DNA of 64,000 nt from Streptomyces sp. DT2A-34 (GTDB taxonomy: Bacteria; Actinomycetota; Actinomycetes; Streptomycetales; Streptomycetaceae): assembly GCF_030499515.1 (NCBI RefSeq), contig NZ_JASTWJ010000001.1, forward strand, positions 5,870,001 to 5,934,000, in the 5' to 3' direction. Shown here piece by piece: positions 24,043 through 33,197 of this stretch (the first letter of the stretch is position 1; each line of letters opens with the position of its first letter). The notes below the pieces were generated by a model, which worked only from the letters and a program-made list of their open reading frames with translations, was not told the DNA's origin and did not search any database. Both the position numbers and the translations under genes were made by a program.

Positions 24043-24104
24043 CGCGCCATCGTAGGGAACACGTCTGTGGGAGTCCCGTGGATGCGCCCTGCGAGGATGG
24101 AAAC

Positions 24105-24953
24105 GTGACAGGAACCCTTGTTTTGGCAGGCACCCCCATCGGCGACGTCAAGGACGCCCCGCCCCGGCTCGCCGAGGAGCTGGCCGGCGCGGACGTGGTC
24201 GCCGCCGAGGACACCCGGCGGCTGCGGCGCCTGACCCAGGCGCTGGGCGTGCAGCCGGCCGGGCGCGTCGTGTCGTACTTCGAGGGCAACGAGTCGGCTC
24301 GTACGCCCGAGCTCGTCGAGGCGCTCCTCGAAGGCTCGCGCGTGCTGCTGGTGACCGACGCGGGGATGCCGTCGGTGTCGGATCCCGGGTACCGGCTGGT
24401 CGCCGCGGCCGTCGAGAAGGACATCCGCGTCACCGCCGTACCGGGGCCGTCCGCCGTACTCACCGCGCTCGCGCTGTCCGGGCTGCCCGTCGACCGGTTC
24501 TGCTTCGAGGGGTTCCTGCCGCGCAAGGCGGGGGAGCGGATGTCGCGTCTGCGGGAGGCGGCCGAGGAGCGGCGCACGCTCGTCTACTTCGAGGCCCCGC
24601 ACCGGCTCGACGACACGCTCGCCGCGATGGCCGAGGCGTTCGGCGCCGAGCGGCGGGCCGCCGTGTGCCGGGAGCTGACCAAGACGTACGAGGAGGTCAG
24701 GCGGGGCGGGCTCGGGGAGCTCGCGGCCTGGGCTGCCGAGGGGGTGCGCGGGGAGATCACCGTCGTGGTCGAGGGGGCGCCCGAGAAGGGGGCCGAGGAG
24801 GTCGGCGCCGAGGAGCTCGTGCGGCGGGTTCGCGTGCGGGAAGAGGCGGGGGAGCGGCGCAAGGAGGCCATCGCGGCGGTGGCGGCGGAGGCCGGGGTGC
24901 CGAAGCGGGAGGTCTTCGACGCGGTGGTCGCGGCGAAGAACGCGGGGGCGTGA
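24105..24953 (+). CDS. rsmI: 16S rRNA (cytidine1402-2'-O)-methyltransferase
   Basis: A 282-residue SAM enzyme of the tetrapyrrole-methylase fold, modifying C1402 in the ribosomal P site. Signatures: LVLAGTPIGDVKDAPPR at the N-terminus, VVAAEDTRRLRRL, VLLVTDAGMPSVSDPGYRLV, AVPGPSAVLTALALSGLP, and the rRNA-binding C-terminus KREVFDAVVAAK. GTG 24105 is preferred, with GAGG about 10 nt upstream. In Streptomyces it commonly faces pmt, as here. Confidence 0.95.
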   Translation: MTGTLVLAGTPIGDVKDAPPRLAEELAGADVVAAEDTRRLRRLTQALGVQPAGRVVSYFEGNESARTPELVEALLEGSRVLLVTDAGMPSVSDPGYRLVAAAVEKDIRVTAVPGPSAVLTALALSGLPVDRFCFEGFLPRKAGERMSRLREAAEERRTLVYFEAPHRLDDTLAAMAEAFGAERRAAVCRELTKTYEEVRRGGLGELAAWAAEGVRGEITVVVEGAPEKGAEEVGAEELVRRVRVREEAGERRKEAIAAVAAEAGVPKREVFDAVVAAKNAGA

Positions 24954-25143
24954 AATGCCGTGTGAGCGGGGCGTATCTCGGCTGAGCGGGCGCCCCATGC
25001 GGGGGTAAAGGGAGTCGGCCCTTTCGGCAAAGAACGTCCAAGTCGGCGCCAACACTGGACAGATGGCGTGCGTTCGCTGCCGCGGAGGAGTCCACTGGTC
25101 GAAGGGACGCAACCCGTCCCACCAGCGGACCACAGGAGCTGGC

Positions 25144-25539
25144 ATGAGCGAGATCGCACAGCAGACCACGGGCCTTCGCAGCGCCGCGACCGCCGTCGTC
25201 CACGAGTCGTATTCCTTCGCCTGCATGCGATGCGGGCACGGCTGGGAGCAGTCGTACGAGATAGAGCACCACATAGACGGCCACGGCCGTGAGTTCGTCC
25301 TCTATGTGGCCGACGGCCAGGTGGTTCCGTCTCCGTTGAGCCGGCCCACGTGTCAGAACTGCGACAACCACGTCGTCCGCATCATGCGGCCCGGGCAGGT
25401 GTCCTCCGTGCAGAACTCCCTGCACCCCCAGCGGTCGATCCCCCGGCAGGGGAGGCCGACGCCGGAGTCGGCGGCCGGGACGGACCACCACTGGCATCTG
25501 TCCGATCTCCTGCACGTCTTCCACCGCAAGGCGAGCTGA
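25144..25539 (+). CDS. Small zinc-ribbon protein
   Basis: A 131-residue soluble protein with two Cys pairs, FACMRCGHGWEQ and PTCQNCDNHVVRI, spaced about 45 residues apart, which should form one zinc ribbon. The C-terminal part is polar and ends HWHLSDLLHVFHRKAS. I do not recognise a named family, but the gene is well formed, with AGGAG 6 nt before the ATG. It lies between rsmI and tatD on the same strand. Nucleic-acid or protein binding is a guess from the ribbon. Confidence 0.78.
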   Translation: MSEIAQQTTGLRSAATAVVHESYSFACMRCGHGWEQSYEIEHHIDGHGREFVLYVADGQVVPSPLSRPTCQNCDNHVVRIMRPGQVSSVQNSLHPQRSIPRQGRPTPESAAGTDHHWHLSDLLHVFHRKAS

Positions 25540-25601
25540 GTCGAGGTCGGCTGAGACCGAGCGCCGACAGAGAAGGCATGCCCCTTTCGTAGGATCGGGG
25601 C

Positions 25602-26483
25602 ATGCCTTCGAACGCCGCCGACAAGCACGCCGCCCCGCCCCTCCCGGAACCGCTCCGGGTGCCGGTCGCCGACTCCCACACCCACCTCGACATGCAGTCC
25701 GGCACCGTGGAGGAGGGCCTGGCGAAGGCGGCGTCGGTCGGGGTGACGACGGTCGTGCAGGTGGGCTGCGACGTACGCGGCTCGCAGTGGGCGGCCGAGA
25801 CGGCGGCGCGGTACGACGCCGTGCACGCGACCGTCGCCCTGCACCCGAACGAGGCTCCGCGCATCGTGCACGGGGACCCCGACGGCTGGTCACGGCAGGG
25901 CGCGCGCGAACCCGGGGGAGCGCGGGCGCTCGACGAGGCGCTCGCGGAGATCGACCGCCTCGCCGCCCTCCCTCAGGTGAAGGGCGTCGGCGAGACCGGC
26001 CTCGACTACTTCCGCACCGGGCCCGACGGCAAGGAGGCGCAGGAGGCGTCCTTCCGCGCCCACATCGAGATCGCCAAGCGGCACGGCAAGGCCCTGGTCA
26101 TCCACAACCGCGAGGCTCATGCGGATGTGCTGCGGGTGCTGAAGGAGGAGGGCGCCCCCGAGCGGACCGTCTTCCACTGCTACTCCGGGGACGCCGAGAT
26201 GGCCCAGGTGTGCGCCCGCGCCGGCTACTACATGTCCTTCGCGGGCAACGTCACCTTCAAGAACGCCCAGAACCTGCGGGACGCGGTGGCGGTGGCCCCG
26301 CTGGAGCTGCTCCTCGTGGAGACCGACGCGCCCTTCCTCACGCCGGCGCCGTACCGCGGACGGCCCAACGCCCCGTATCTCATTCCGATCACGGTGCGCG
26401 CCATGGCCGCCGTACGGGGGATCGAGGAGGACGTGCTGGCGGCGGCCCTCGGGTCGAACACGGCACATGCCTTCGGTTACTGA
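25602..26483 (+). CDS. tatD: TatD-family metal-dependent DNase
   Basis: A 293-residue TIM-barrel hydrolase. Metal ligands are visible in DSHTHLD (start of strand 1), GVGETGLDYFR (Glu), LVIHNREAHAD (His), FHCYSGD (His) and VETDAPFL (Asp). TatD enzymes are Mg-dependent 3'-5' exonucleases or endonucleases used in DNA turnover and oxidative damage repair. It heads the tatD-rpfB-rsmA-ispE order common in actinobacteria; the mycobacterial TatD also neighbours rpfB. Confidence 0.93.
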   Translation: MPSNAADKHAAPPLPEPLRVPVADSHTHLDMQSGTVEEGLAKAASVGVTTVVQVGCDVRGSQWAAETAARYDAVHATVALHPNEAPRIVHGDPDGWSRQGAREPGGARALDEALAEIDRLAALPQVKGVGETGLDYFRTGPDGKEAQEASFRAHIEIAKRHGKALVIHNREAHADVLRVLKEEGAPERTVFHCYSGDAEMAQVCARAGYYMSFAGNVTFKNAQNLRDAVAVAPLELLLVETDAPFLTPAPYRGRPNAPYLIPITVRAMAAVRGIEEDVLAAALGSNTAHAFGY

Positions 26484-26629
26484 CCGATAACCGGCGGATA
26501 ACGCTCGCCCGGGTCCACGCCCACCGATCGTCACGATACGTAGTCGGACCGCTTTGGAGAGTCACCACCCCTCCGCTACTTTCTGTGGGCCCGATCCGGA
26601 TCCGGACTCCTCCGCTGGAGCGTGTCGTC

Positions 26630-28117
26630 GTGAGCAACGCGCAGTTCGAGACGTATGGCCCGATCCCCGTGCACGAGCCCCCGGCGTACGGCGGCTTCGA
26701 CCCGTACAACGCGCAGACGCTGGCATACGGGGTGCCGGGGGCGTACCAGACGCGTACGGACACGTATGGACCTGTGTACGGGGTGTACGCCGGCTACGGC
26801 CAGCACGGTGGCCACGGCGGCCATGGGGACCACGGTCGCCATGGAGACCAGGGGAATCACGGGGACTACGGGGACTACGGGGACTACGGGGATTACGCGG
26901 CCTACGAGGACACGTACCGCCCCGCATACGAGGCCGCTGAAGCTGTGGCGCCCGTGCCGGTGGTACGCCCCCGGCGTGGTCGACGTGCCGCGCGCCGGCA
27001 CCGGGCTCGAGCCGCCGAGCGGGTGGACGGGCCCATGCGCCGACTCGTGCCGCAGGCGTTGGTCGTCGCGTTCCTCGCGGGCGGCACGACCGCCTTCGTC
27101 GCCAAGGACAAGGCGATCGAGCTGACCGTCGACGGCGAGCCGCGCGAGATGCACACCTTCGCGGACGACGTCACCGAACTGCTGGCCGAGGAGGGCGTGG
27201 AGGTGGGGGCGCACGACGTGGTGGCGCCCGGTCCCGGTGCGGCGCTCACCAACGGTGCCGAGGTCGAGGTGCACTACGGGCGCCCGGTGCGGCTCACGCT
27301 CGACGGGCAGCGGCGCGAGGTGTGGACGACCGCGCGCACGGTCGAGGCGGCGCTCAAGCAGCTGGGGGTGCGCGCGGAGGGGGCGTATCTGTCGACGCCG
27401 CGCTCCCGGCGCATCGGGCGCGAGGGGCTCGCGCTGAATGTGCGCACCGAACGCGCGGTGACGATCATGGCGGACGGCCGGGCGCGCACGATCCGTACGA
27501 ACGCGGCGACCGTGGGCGAGGTGGTCGAGCAGGCCGGCATCACCCTGCGCGGACAGGACACCACGTCCGTGCCGCACGAGAGCTTCCCGCGCGACGGCCA
27601 GACGGTCACGGTCCTGAGGATCACCGGCCGCAAGGAGATCCGCGACGAGGCGATCCCGTTCGCCGTGGAGCGGATCGACGACCCCTCGGTGTTCAAGGGA
27701 ACGGAGGTCGTCGAGCGGGCGGGACAGCCGGGGCTGCGGCGGATCACGTACTCGCTGCGCACCGTCAACGGCGTCCGGCAGAAGCCGCGGCGGATCCGGT
27801 CCGAGGTGGTGCGGGAGCCGCGGACGCAGGTGGTGAAGGTGGGGACGAAGCCGTTGCCGACGTCCGTGCAGGGCGCGGGTGACCTGAACTGGGAGGGGTT
27901 GGCGGCGTGCGAGTCCGGGGGGCGGGCGGACGCGGTGGACTCGTCGGGGACGTATGGCGGGCTGTACCAGTTCGACACGCAGACCTGGCGGAACCTCGGC
28001 GGGAAGGGGCGGCCGCAGGACGCGCCGGCGGCGGAACAGACGCTGCGGGCGAAGAAGCTGTACGTGCGGCAGGGGGCGAGTCCCTGGCCGCACTGCGGGG
28101 CGCGGTTGCACGGGTGA
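26630..28117 (+). CDS. rpfB: Resuscitation-promoting factor RpfB-like cell-wall hydrolase
   Basis: About 495 residues from GTG 26630, with GGAG 9 nt upstream. An unusual 150-residue cytoplasmic N-terminus is rich in Tyr, Pro, Gly, His and Asp, including GDYGDYGDYGDY encoded by a 9-bp repeat. A basic patch and one helix (ALVVAFLAGGTTAF) follow, then three DUF348 repeats (ELTVDGEPREMHTFADDVTE; RLTLDGQRREVWTTARTVEA; TIMADGRARTIRTNAATVGE), a G5 domain (about 335-410) and the Rpf lysozyme-like domain starting LNWEGLAACESGGRADAVDS with the catalytic Glu of ACESGG. Rpfs cleave peptidoglycan and promote spore germination. Domain order matches RpfB of mycobacteria. Confidence 0.94.
   Translation: MSNAQFETYGPIPVHEPPAYGGFDPYNAQTLAYGVPGAYQTRTDTYGPVYGVYAGYGQHGGHGGHGDHGRHGDQGNHGDYGDYGDYGDYAAYEDTYRPAYEAAEAVAPVPVVRPRRGRRAARRHRARAAERVDGPMRRLVPQALVVAFLAGGTTAFVAKDKAIELTVDGEPREMHTFADDVTELLAEEGVEVGAHDVVAPGPGAALTNGAEVEVHYGRPVRLTLDGQRREVWTTARTVEAALKQLGVRAEGAYLSTPRSRRIGREGLALNVRTERAVTIMADGRARTIRTNAATVGEVVEQAGITLRGQDTTSVPHESFPRDGQTVTVLRITGRKEIRDEAIPFAVERIDDPSVFKGTEVVERAGQPGLRRITYSLRTVNGVRQKPRRIRSEVVREPRTQVVKVGTKPLPTSVQGAGDLNWEGLAACESGGRADAVDSSGTYGGLYQFDTQTWRNLGGKGRPQDAPAAEQTLRAKKLYVRQGASPWPHCGARLHG
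26866..26897 (+). repeat. 9-bp coding repeat (GDY) in rpfB N-terminus
   Basis: GGGGACTAC is repeated three times, followed by the variant GGGGATTAC, encoding consecutive Gly-Asp-Tyr tripeptides. It directly follows a His-Gly-rich stretch in which CATGG/CACGG units also recur. This is a slippage-prone segment. Confidence 0.8.
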
Positions 28118-28195
28118 CCGTCAGCCGCCGGGGTCGGCTGCGGGGCCGGCCGCGCTGGTGCGATCGCGCCCGGCGGCGCCCCGTACCCTTGTCGG

Positions 28196-29083
28196 GTGAG
28201 CAGCCCCACCCCCGACGCCCTGCTGGGCCCCGCCGACATCCGTGAACTGGCGGCCGCCCTCGGTGTGCGCCCCACCAAACAGCGCGGCCAGAACTTCGTG
28301 ATCGACGCGAACACGGTCCGCCGTATCGTCCGCACCGCGGCGGTCCAGCCCGACGACGTGGTCGTCGAGGTCGGCCCGGGGCTCGGCTCGCTCACCCTCG
28401 CCCTGCTGGAGGTGGCCGACCGCGTCACCGCCGTCGAGATCGACGACGTACTGGCCGCCGCGCTCCCCGCGACCGTCGCGGCCCGCATGCCGGAGCGCGC
28501 CGACCGTTTCGCGCTGGTGCACACCGACGCGATGCACGTCGCGGAGCTCCCGGGCCCGCCGCCCACCGCCCTGGTCGCGAACCTGCCCTACAACGTGGCC
28601 GTCCCCGTGCTCCTGCACATGCTGGAGACCTTCCCGAGCATCGAACGCACCCTCGTCATGGTGCAGTCGGAAGTCGCCGACCGCCTGGCCGCCGCGCCCG
28701 GCTCCAAGGTGTACGGCGTGCCGTCCGTGAAGGCCAACTGGTACGCCGAGGTGAAGCGGGCCGGTGCCATCGGGCGCAATGTCTTCTGGCCCGCGCCGAA
28801 CGTCGACAGCGGGCTGGTGGCGCTGACCCGGCGCGCCGAGCCGATCAAGACGACCGCCTCGCGGCGTGAGGTCTTCGCCGTCATCGACGCCGCCTTCGCC
28901 CAGCGCCGCAAGACGCTGCGGGCCGCGCTCGCCGGGTGGGCGGGTTCGGCGGCGGCGGCCGAGGCGGCGCTCGTCGCGGCCGGGGTCTCGCCGCAGGCGC
29001 GTGGAGAGGCGCTGACGGTCGAGGAGTTCGTGCGCATCGCGGAGCACAAGGAAGCCGCCGCCCAGCACAAGGAGTCCGAGTAA
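28196..29083 (+). CDS. rsmA: 16S rRNA dimethyladenosine transferase
   Basis: A 295-residue KsgA enzyme that dimethylates A1518 and A1519 of 16S rRNA during small-subunit assembly. Conserved blocks: [36 protein letters not shown] (SAM motif I), [24 protein letters not shown] (the NLPY catalytic motif IV) and [12 protein letters not shown]. The C-terminal helix region is slightly extended. The GTG start at 28196 follows a short 78-bp gap after rpfB; the stop TAA directly abuts the ispE GTG, so the two are coupled. Confidence 0.95.
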   Translation: MSSPTPDALLGPADIRELAAALGVRPTKQRGQNFVIDANTVRRIVRTAAVQPDDVVVEVGPGLGSLTLALLEVADRVTAVEIDDVLAAALPATVAARMPERADRFALVHTDAMHVAELPGPPPTALVANLPYNVAVPVLLHMLETFPSIERTLVMVQSEVADRLAAAPGSKVYGVPSVKANWYAEVKRAGAIGRNVFWPAPNVDSGLVALTRRAEPIKTTASRREVFAVIDAAFAQRRKTLRAALAGWAGSAAAAEAALVAAGVSPQARGEALTVEEFVRIAEHKEAAAQHKESE

Positions 29084-29988
29084 GTGAGCGCGAGCGTCAC
29101 CGTACGGGTCCCCGCCAAGGTCAACGTCCAGCTCGCGGTCGGCGCCGCCCGTCCCGACGGGTTCCATGACCTGGCCAACGTCTTTCTCGCCGTGGGCCTG
29201 TACGACGAGGTCACCGCGACCCCGGCCGAGGAACTGCGCGTGACCTGCGAGGGGCCGGACGCCGGCCAGGTCCCGCTCGACCGTACGAACCTGGCGGCGC
29301 GGGCGGCGATCGTGCTCGCCGAGCGCCGGGGGATCGACCCGGCCGTGCACCTCCACATCGCCAAGGACATCCCGGTCGCCGGCGGCATGGCCGGCGGCAG
29401 CGCGGACGGCGCGGGCGCGCTCCTGGCCTGTGACGCGCTGTGGGGCACGCACGCCTCCCGTGAGGAACTCCTCGACATCTGCGCCGAGTTGGGCAGCGAC
29501 GTGCCGTTCAGCCTGGTCGGCGGGGCGGCGCTCGGCACCGGGCGGGGGAGAAGCTCCGGACGCTCGACGTGGGCGGCGCCTTCCACTGGGTGTTCGCGAT
29601 GGCCGAGCGCGGGCTGTCGACGCCCGCCGTGTTCCGTGAGTTCGACCGGCTCGGCGAGGGCACGGACATCCCGGAGCCGGTCGCCTCCGAGCCGCTCCTC
29701 GACGCCCTCGCGAAGGGCGACGCCGACGCGCTCGCCGCCGCCGTCTCCAACGACCTGCAGCCCGCCGCCCTCTCCCTGTTCCCGGAGCTCGCCGACACCC
29801 TCGCCGCCGGCCGTGCCGCGGGCGCGCTCACGGCGCTGGTCTCCGGCTCGGGCCCGACGACGGCGTTCCTCGCCCGCGACCCCGAGTCGGCGGTGAAGGT
29901 GGCCGAAACTCTACGGTCGTCGGGGACCTGCCGAGTGGTGCGTACGGCGTCCGGACCCGTGCCGGGGGCCACGGTGATCAGCCGGTGA
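29084..29988 (+). CDS. ispE: 4-diphosphocytidyl-2-C-methyl-D-erythritol kinase, with frameshift
   Basis: IspE phosphorylates CDP-ME in the non-mevalonate isoprenoid pathway. GHMP-kinase features are present: VRVPAKVNVQLAVGAARPDG at the start, and the ATP loop VAGGMAGGSADGAGALL, then LGSDVPFSLVGGAALGTGRG. There the reading frame shifts: a run of five G (29544-29548) must be six for the protein to continue as EKLRTLDVGGAFHWVFAMAE to the C-terminal motif LVSGSGPTTAFLA and stop at 29988. As written, the first frame runs on to 29896 as nonsense. The pathway is essential in Streptomyces, so a sequencing or assembly error is the likeliest explanation. Corrected length is about 301 residues. Confidence 0.88.
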
Positions 29989-30108
29989 GCTCCCTCTGGC
30001 CTGCATAAATGTGCGGGTGGGAGGGCAAGGGTGTAAGGCACGCCACAGTAATTTAATGTTCACCAATGGGGTTTCGTGATCCTTTTCAGGTGATCTGCTC
30101 CTCAGCGA

Positions 30109-30131
30109 GGGGTGGCATGATCAGCCACCCC
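30109..30131 (+). promoter_or_regulatory. Hairpin in leader region of the MHYT gene
   Basis: GGGGTGGC (30109-30116) pairs with GCCACCCC (30124-30131) over a 7-nt loop, 39 bp before the MHYT start and 121 bp after ispE. It could terminate ispE transcripts or act as an attenuator of the next gene. Confidence 0.45.
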
Positions 30132-30169
30132 CGGTCGTCTGTTACCGGTGGTACTCCTGAGGAGCTCCC

Positions 30170-30949
30170 ATGGGGCACATGGACCACTTCAGCGCGGGAT
30201 GGGTCACCCCCGTCCTGTCCTACGCGATGGCCTGCGTCGGCTCGGCGCTCGGACTGCGCTGCACCGTCAGGGCACTTGAAGCGGACGGGGCCTCCAAGCG
30301 GAACTGGCTGCTGCTCGCCTCGCTCGCCATCGGCTCCGGCATCTGGACCATGCACTTCATCGCGATGATGGGCTTCAGCGTCGACGGCACCCCGATCCGC
30401 TTCGACGTCCCGATCACCGTGCTGAGCCTGCTGATGGCCGTCGCCGTGGTCGCGGCCGGCGTCTTCACCGCCGGATACGGCCGCTCACGCGTGATGTCGG
30501 TCCTCCTCGGTGGCCTCGGCGCCGGGCTCGGTGTCGCCGCCATGCACTACACCGGCATGGCCGCGCTCAACCTGCACGGCGAGGTCGACTACGACCCGAT
30601 GCTCGTCATCGCCTCGGTCGCGATCGCCGTCGTCGCCGCGACCGCCGCACTGACCCTCACGCTCATCGTGCGCGGACCGGTGCTGGCGACCGCCGCCGCG
30701 CTCGTCATGGGGCTCGCCGTCAGCAGCATGCACTACACCGCGATGTACGCCGTGAACATCTCCCTCGCGCCCAGCAGCGCGGCCCTGCCCGGCGCCACCG
30801 CCACGGAGTTCATCTTCCCGCTGGCCGTGCTGCTCGGCTCGTTCCTCTTCCTCGCCGCCGCGTACGTCGCGCTGTCCCCGACCGGCAAGCGCCACGAGTC
30901 GGCCGCCGCGGCACAGCTGCTGCGCGAGGTCGAACTCACCACGGCCTGA
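30170..30949 (+). CDS. MHYT-domain integral membrane sensor
   Basis: A 259-residue protein with seven predicted helices. Three MHYT-type motifs (TMHFIAMMGF, AMHYTGMAAL and SMHYTAMYAV) place Met, His and Tyr near the outer membrane face, the pattern proposed to bind a metal such as copper and sense O2, CO or NO. MHYT domains are usually fused to GGDEF/EAL or kinase outputs; this one stands alone. An NIT-domain histidine kinase gene follows 55 bp downstream, which could be its signalling partner. GAGGAG sits 6 nt before the ATG. Confidence 0.92.
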   Translation: MGHMDHFSAGWVTPVLSYAMACVGSALGLRCTVRALEADGASKRNWLLLASLAIGSGIWTMHFIAMMGFSVDGTPIRFDVPITVLSLLMAVAVVAAGVFTAGYGRSRVMSVLLGGLGAGLGVAAMHYTGMAALNLHGEVDYDPMLVIASVAIAVVAATAALTLTLIVRGPVLATAAALVMGLAVSSMHYTAMYAVNISLAPSSAALPGATATEFIFPLAVLLGSFLFLAAAYVALSPTGKRHESAAAAQLLREVELTTA

Positions 30950-31004
30950 CGGCTCCCCGTACCCCCGAGCTTCTCCCCCGACCCAGGTCGAACGAGGTCC
31001 CCTC

Positions 31005-33005
31005 ATGCGCGTCCCCCGCCGTACCTCCGCCCGGCTGCGCCCCAGATCGGTGCGGGCGAAGATAGTCTCCCTGCTGATGCTGCCCATCGTGTCCCTCATG
31101 GCGCTGTGGGGCTTCGCCGCCGTGACGACCGCCTCCAGCATCGGCGACACCGAGCGCGCCAAGGACGTCAACTCCGAACTCCTCACCCCGGTCGGCGACT
31201 TCGTCACCGTGCTGCAGGCCGAGCGCACCGCCGCGATGCGGTCCGCGACGGCCCCGGAGGCCTTCGCCAAGGCCCGCGAGGCCACCGACAAGGCCGCCAC
31301 CGCCCTGCTCGACGGCATCAACGCCGCCAGCTCCGACGCCGCCCTCCTCGACGCGAGCCTGCCCGGGCGCATCGAGCGCCTGGAGGCCGACGCCGAGGGG
31401 CTGGCGAAGCCGCGCGCCGAGGCGGCCGCGAAGAAGGCGGGGGCGCCCTCGGCCGCGTACACCGCGTACTCGGCGATCATCGAGCACGCCTTCGCCGTCA
31501 CCGGCGCCCTCACCGGCGACCAGGGCACCGACGCCGCGTCCGAGGCGCGCGTGGTGCTCGAACTCGCCCGCGCGCGCGAGGCACTGGCGCGGGAGCAGGC
31601 GCTGCTGGCCGCCGCCGGCGCGCGCGGGACGCTGGGCAAGGAGCCGTACGCGCTGTTCGTGGGCGCCGTCGCCCTGCAGCGCGACCTGCTGGAACCCGCC
31701 GTCGCCGACCTGAAGGCCGCACACCGGGCGGCGTACGAGGAGATCCTGGGCGGCGACGGGCACGCGCGCGTGCGGGCCGTCGAGAACCGGGTGCGGGACG
31801 CCGGGGCCGGAGCGGCGGCCGTGACGGCCGGTTCGCTCGCGGGCTGGGACACGGCGGTCTCCGGTGTGCTGAAGGAGCTGACCGAGGCCGAGACGGCGGC
31901 CGGAACGGGGGCCACCGCGCAGGCCGACCCGTTCGGCTGGGACACCCTCGGCGCCTCGGGCGTGGCGGTGGTGCTCGGCCTGGTGGGCGTGCTGCTGTCG
32001 CTGCTGGTCTCCGTGCTCGTCGGACGCGGCCTCATCGTCGAGCTCCTCGACCTGCGCAACGACGCCCTGGAGGTCGCCGGCCGGCGCCTGCCCCAGGCCA
32101 TGCGCAAGCTGCACGCCGGACAGGGCGTCGACATCGACGCCGAGGCCCCCATGCGGCGACTGGCCGGCGACGAGCTGGCCCAGGTCGGCACCGCGCTCAC
32201 GGCGGTGCAGCGGGCGGCGCTGAAGGCCGCGAGCGAGCGCGCCGAACTGCTGAGCGGGATCTCCGGGGTGTACGTCAGCCTGGCGCGCCGCAGCCAGGTG
32301 CTGCTGCACCGTCAGCTGGACCTCCTGGAGGGGATGGAGCGGCGCCGGCAGGATCCGGCGGAGCTGCAGGACCTGTACCGCGTCGACTACCTCGCGACAC
32401 GGATGCGCCGGCACTCCGAGAGCCTGCTGATCCTCTCCGGCATCGCGCCGGGGCGTGGCTGGCGGGACCCGATCGCGCTGGCGGACGTGCTGCGCGCGGC
32501 CGTCGCCGAGATCGAGAACGGGCAGCGCGTGCAGATCTGGGCGGTGCCGAGGGTGTCGCTGGTGGGCGGCTCGGTCGCCGACGTCATCCATCTCCTCGCC
32601 GAACTGGTCGAGAACGCCACGGCGTTCTCCCCGCCGAGCACCAAGGTGCAGCTGCGCGCCGCCCGGATCCGCGAGGGGCTCCTCATCGAGGTCGAGGACA
32701 GCGGCTTCGGCATGAACGAGGACGCCCTCGCCGACGCCAACCGCAAGCTCCAGTCCGAGAAGGTCGACCTCCTCGACGCCAAGCAGATCGGCCTGTTCGT
32801 GGTGAACCGGCTGCGCGAGCGGCAGGGGCTGCGCGTCGAGCTGCGCGCCTCGCCGAACGGCGGCGTCACGGCGGCCGTCCTCGTCCCCGAGAACCTGCTG
32901 CGCGACGACATGCCGGTGGGTGAACAGGAGCTCCAGGGACGGGGCCTGGCCCCGGCGGCGGCGCTGATCACGCAGCGGCAGCGGGCGGACGGCGCCGGAG
33001 CGTAA
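31005..33005 (+). CDS. NIT-domain sensor histidine kinase-like protein
   Basis: A 666-residue membrane kinase-like protein: helix 1 at about 18-42, a large extracytoplasmic NIT (nitrate/nitrite-sensing-like) domain of about 270 residues, helix 2 at about 317-343, a HAMP-like segment, then a dimerisation region with YLATRMRRHSESLLILSG and a GHKL ATPase domain (HLLAELVENATAFSPPSTKV, EVEDSGFGMNEDAL, GLFVVNRL). This is the architecture of the CvnA kinases of Streptomyces conservons, but the usual CvnB-C-D roadblock/GTPase genes are absent; it follows an MHYT sensor instead. The H-box RRHSES resembles that of CvnA proteins. Signal unknown. Confidence 0.9.
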   Translation: MRVPRRTSARLRPRSVRAKIVSLLMLPIVSLMALWGFAAVTTASSIGDTERAKDVNSELLTPVGDFVTVLQAERTAAMRSATAPEAFAKAREATDKAATALLDGINAASSDAALLDASLPGRIERLEADAEGLAKPRAEAAAKKAGAPSAAYTAYSAIIEHAFAVTGALTGDQGTDAASEARVVLELARAREALAREQALLAAAGARGTLGKEPYALFVGAVALQRDLLEPAVADLKAAHRAAYEEILGGDGHARVRAVENRVRDAGAGAAAVTAGSLAGWDTAVSGVLKELTEAETAAGTGATAQADPFGWDTLGASGVAVVLGLVGVLLSLLVSVLVGRGLIVELLDLRNDALEVAGRRLPQAMRKLHAGQGVDIDAEAPMRRLAGDELAQVGTALTAVQRAALKAASERAELLSGISGVYVSLARRSQVLLHRQLDLLEGMERRRQDPAELQDLYRVDYLATRMRRHSESLLILSGIAPGRGWRDPIALADVLRAAVAEIENGQRVQIWAVPRVSLVGGSVADVIHLLAELVENATAFSPPSTKVQLRAARIREGLLIEVEDSGFGMNEDALADANRKLQSEKVDLLDAKQIGLFVVNRLRERQGLRVELRASPNGGVTAAVLVPENLLRDDMPVGEQELQGRGLAPAAALITQRQRADGAGA

Positions 33006-33197
33006 CGCCGTACTCACAAGTAGGGGTTCCTTGCCCGATCTTCACACGAATGTACGGCGATCGGAGTACGCGTGGGGCGGGTGGGACGGTTAGATTCCCT
33101 TGACGTTTCAAGCGTCTGGCGTCAGGCCAGGCCGCCCGTGCTGCCCTCGGCATGCCCGGCGCCCCCGTCAAGTGCACTTCTGGAAGGGGACACGTCC

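Noticed and set aside
22037..24577. 846-codon open frame on the minus strand across pmt
   Set aside because: Only its last 74 codons look like a protein (the small secreted product). The rest is the out-of-frame shadow of pmt, with Arg/Pro/Gly-rich nonsense.
26484..26629. Possible c-di-AMP (ydaO-type) riboswitch ahead of rpfB, as known for some rpf genes
   Set aside because: The gap is only 146 bp and I see no conserved ydaO core pairing. Known ydaO leaders in Streptomyces precede other rpf genes.
30936..33017. Long antisense frames opposite the NIT kinase
   Set aside because: High-GC third positions leave antisense frames open by chance. The plus-strand frame has domains and a ribosome-binding site.
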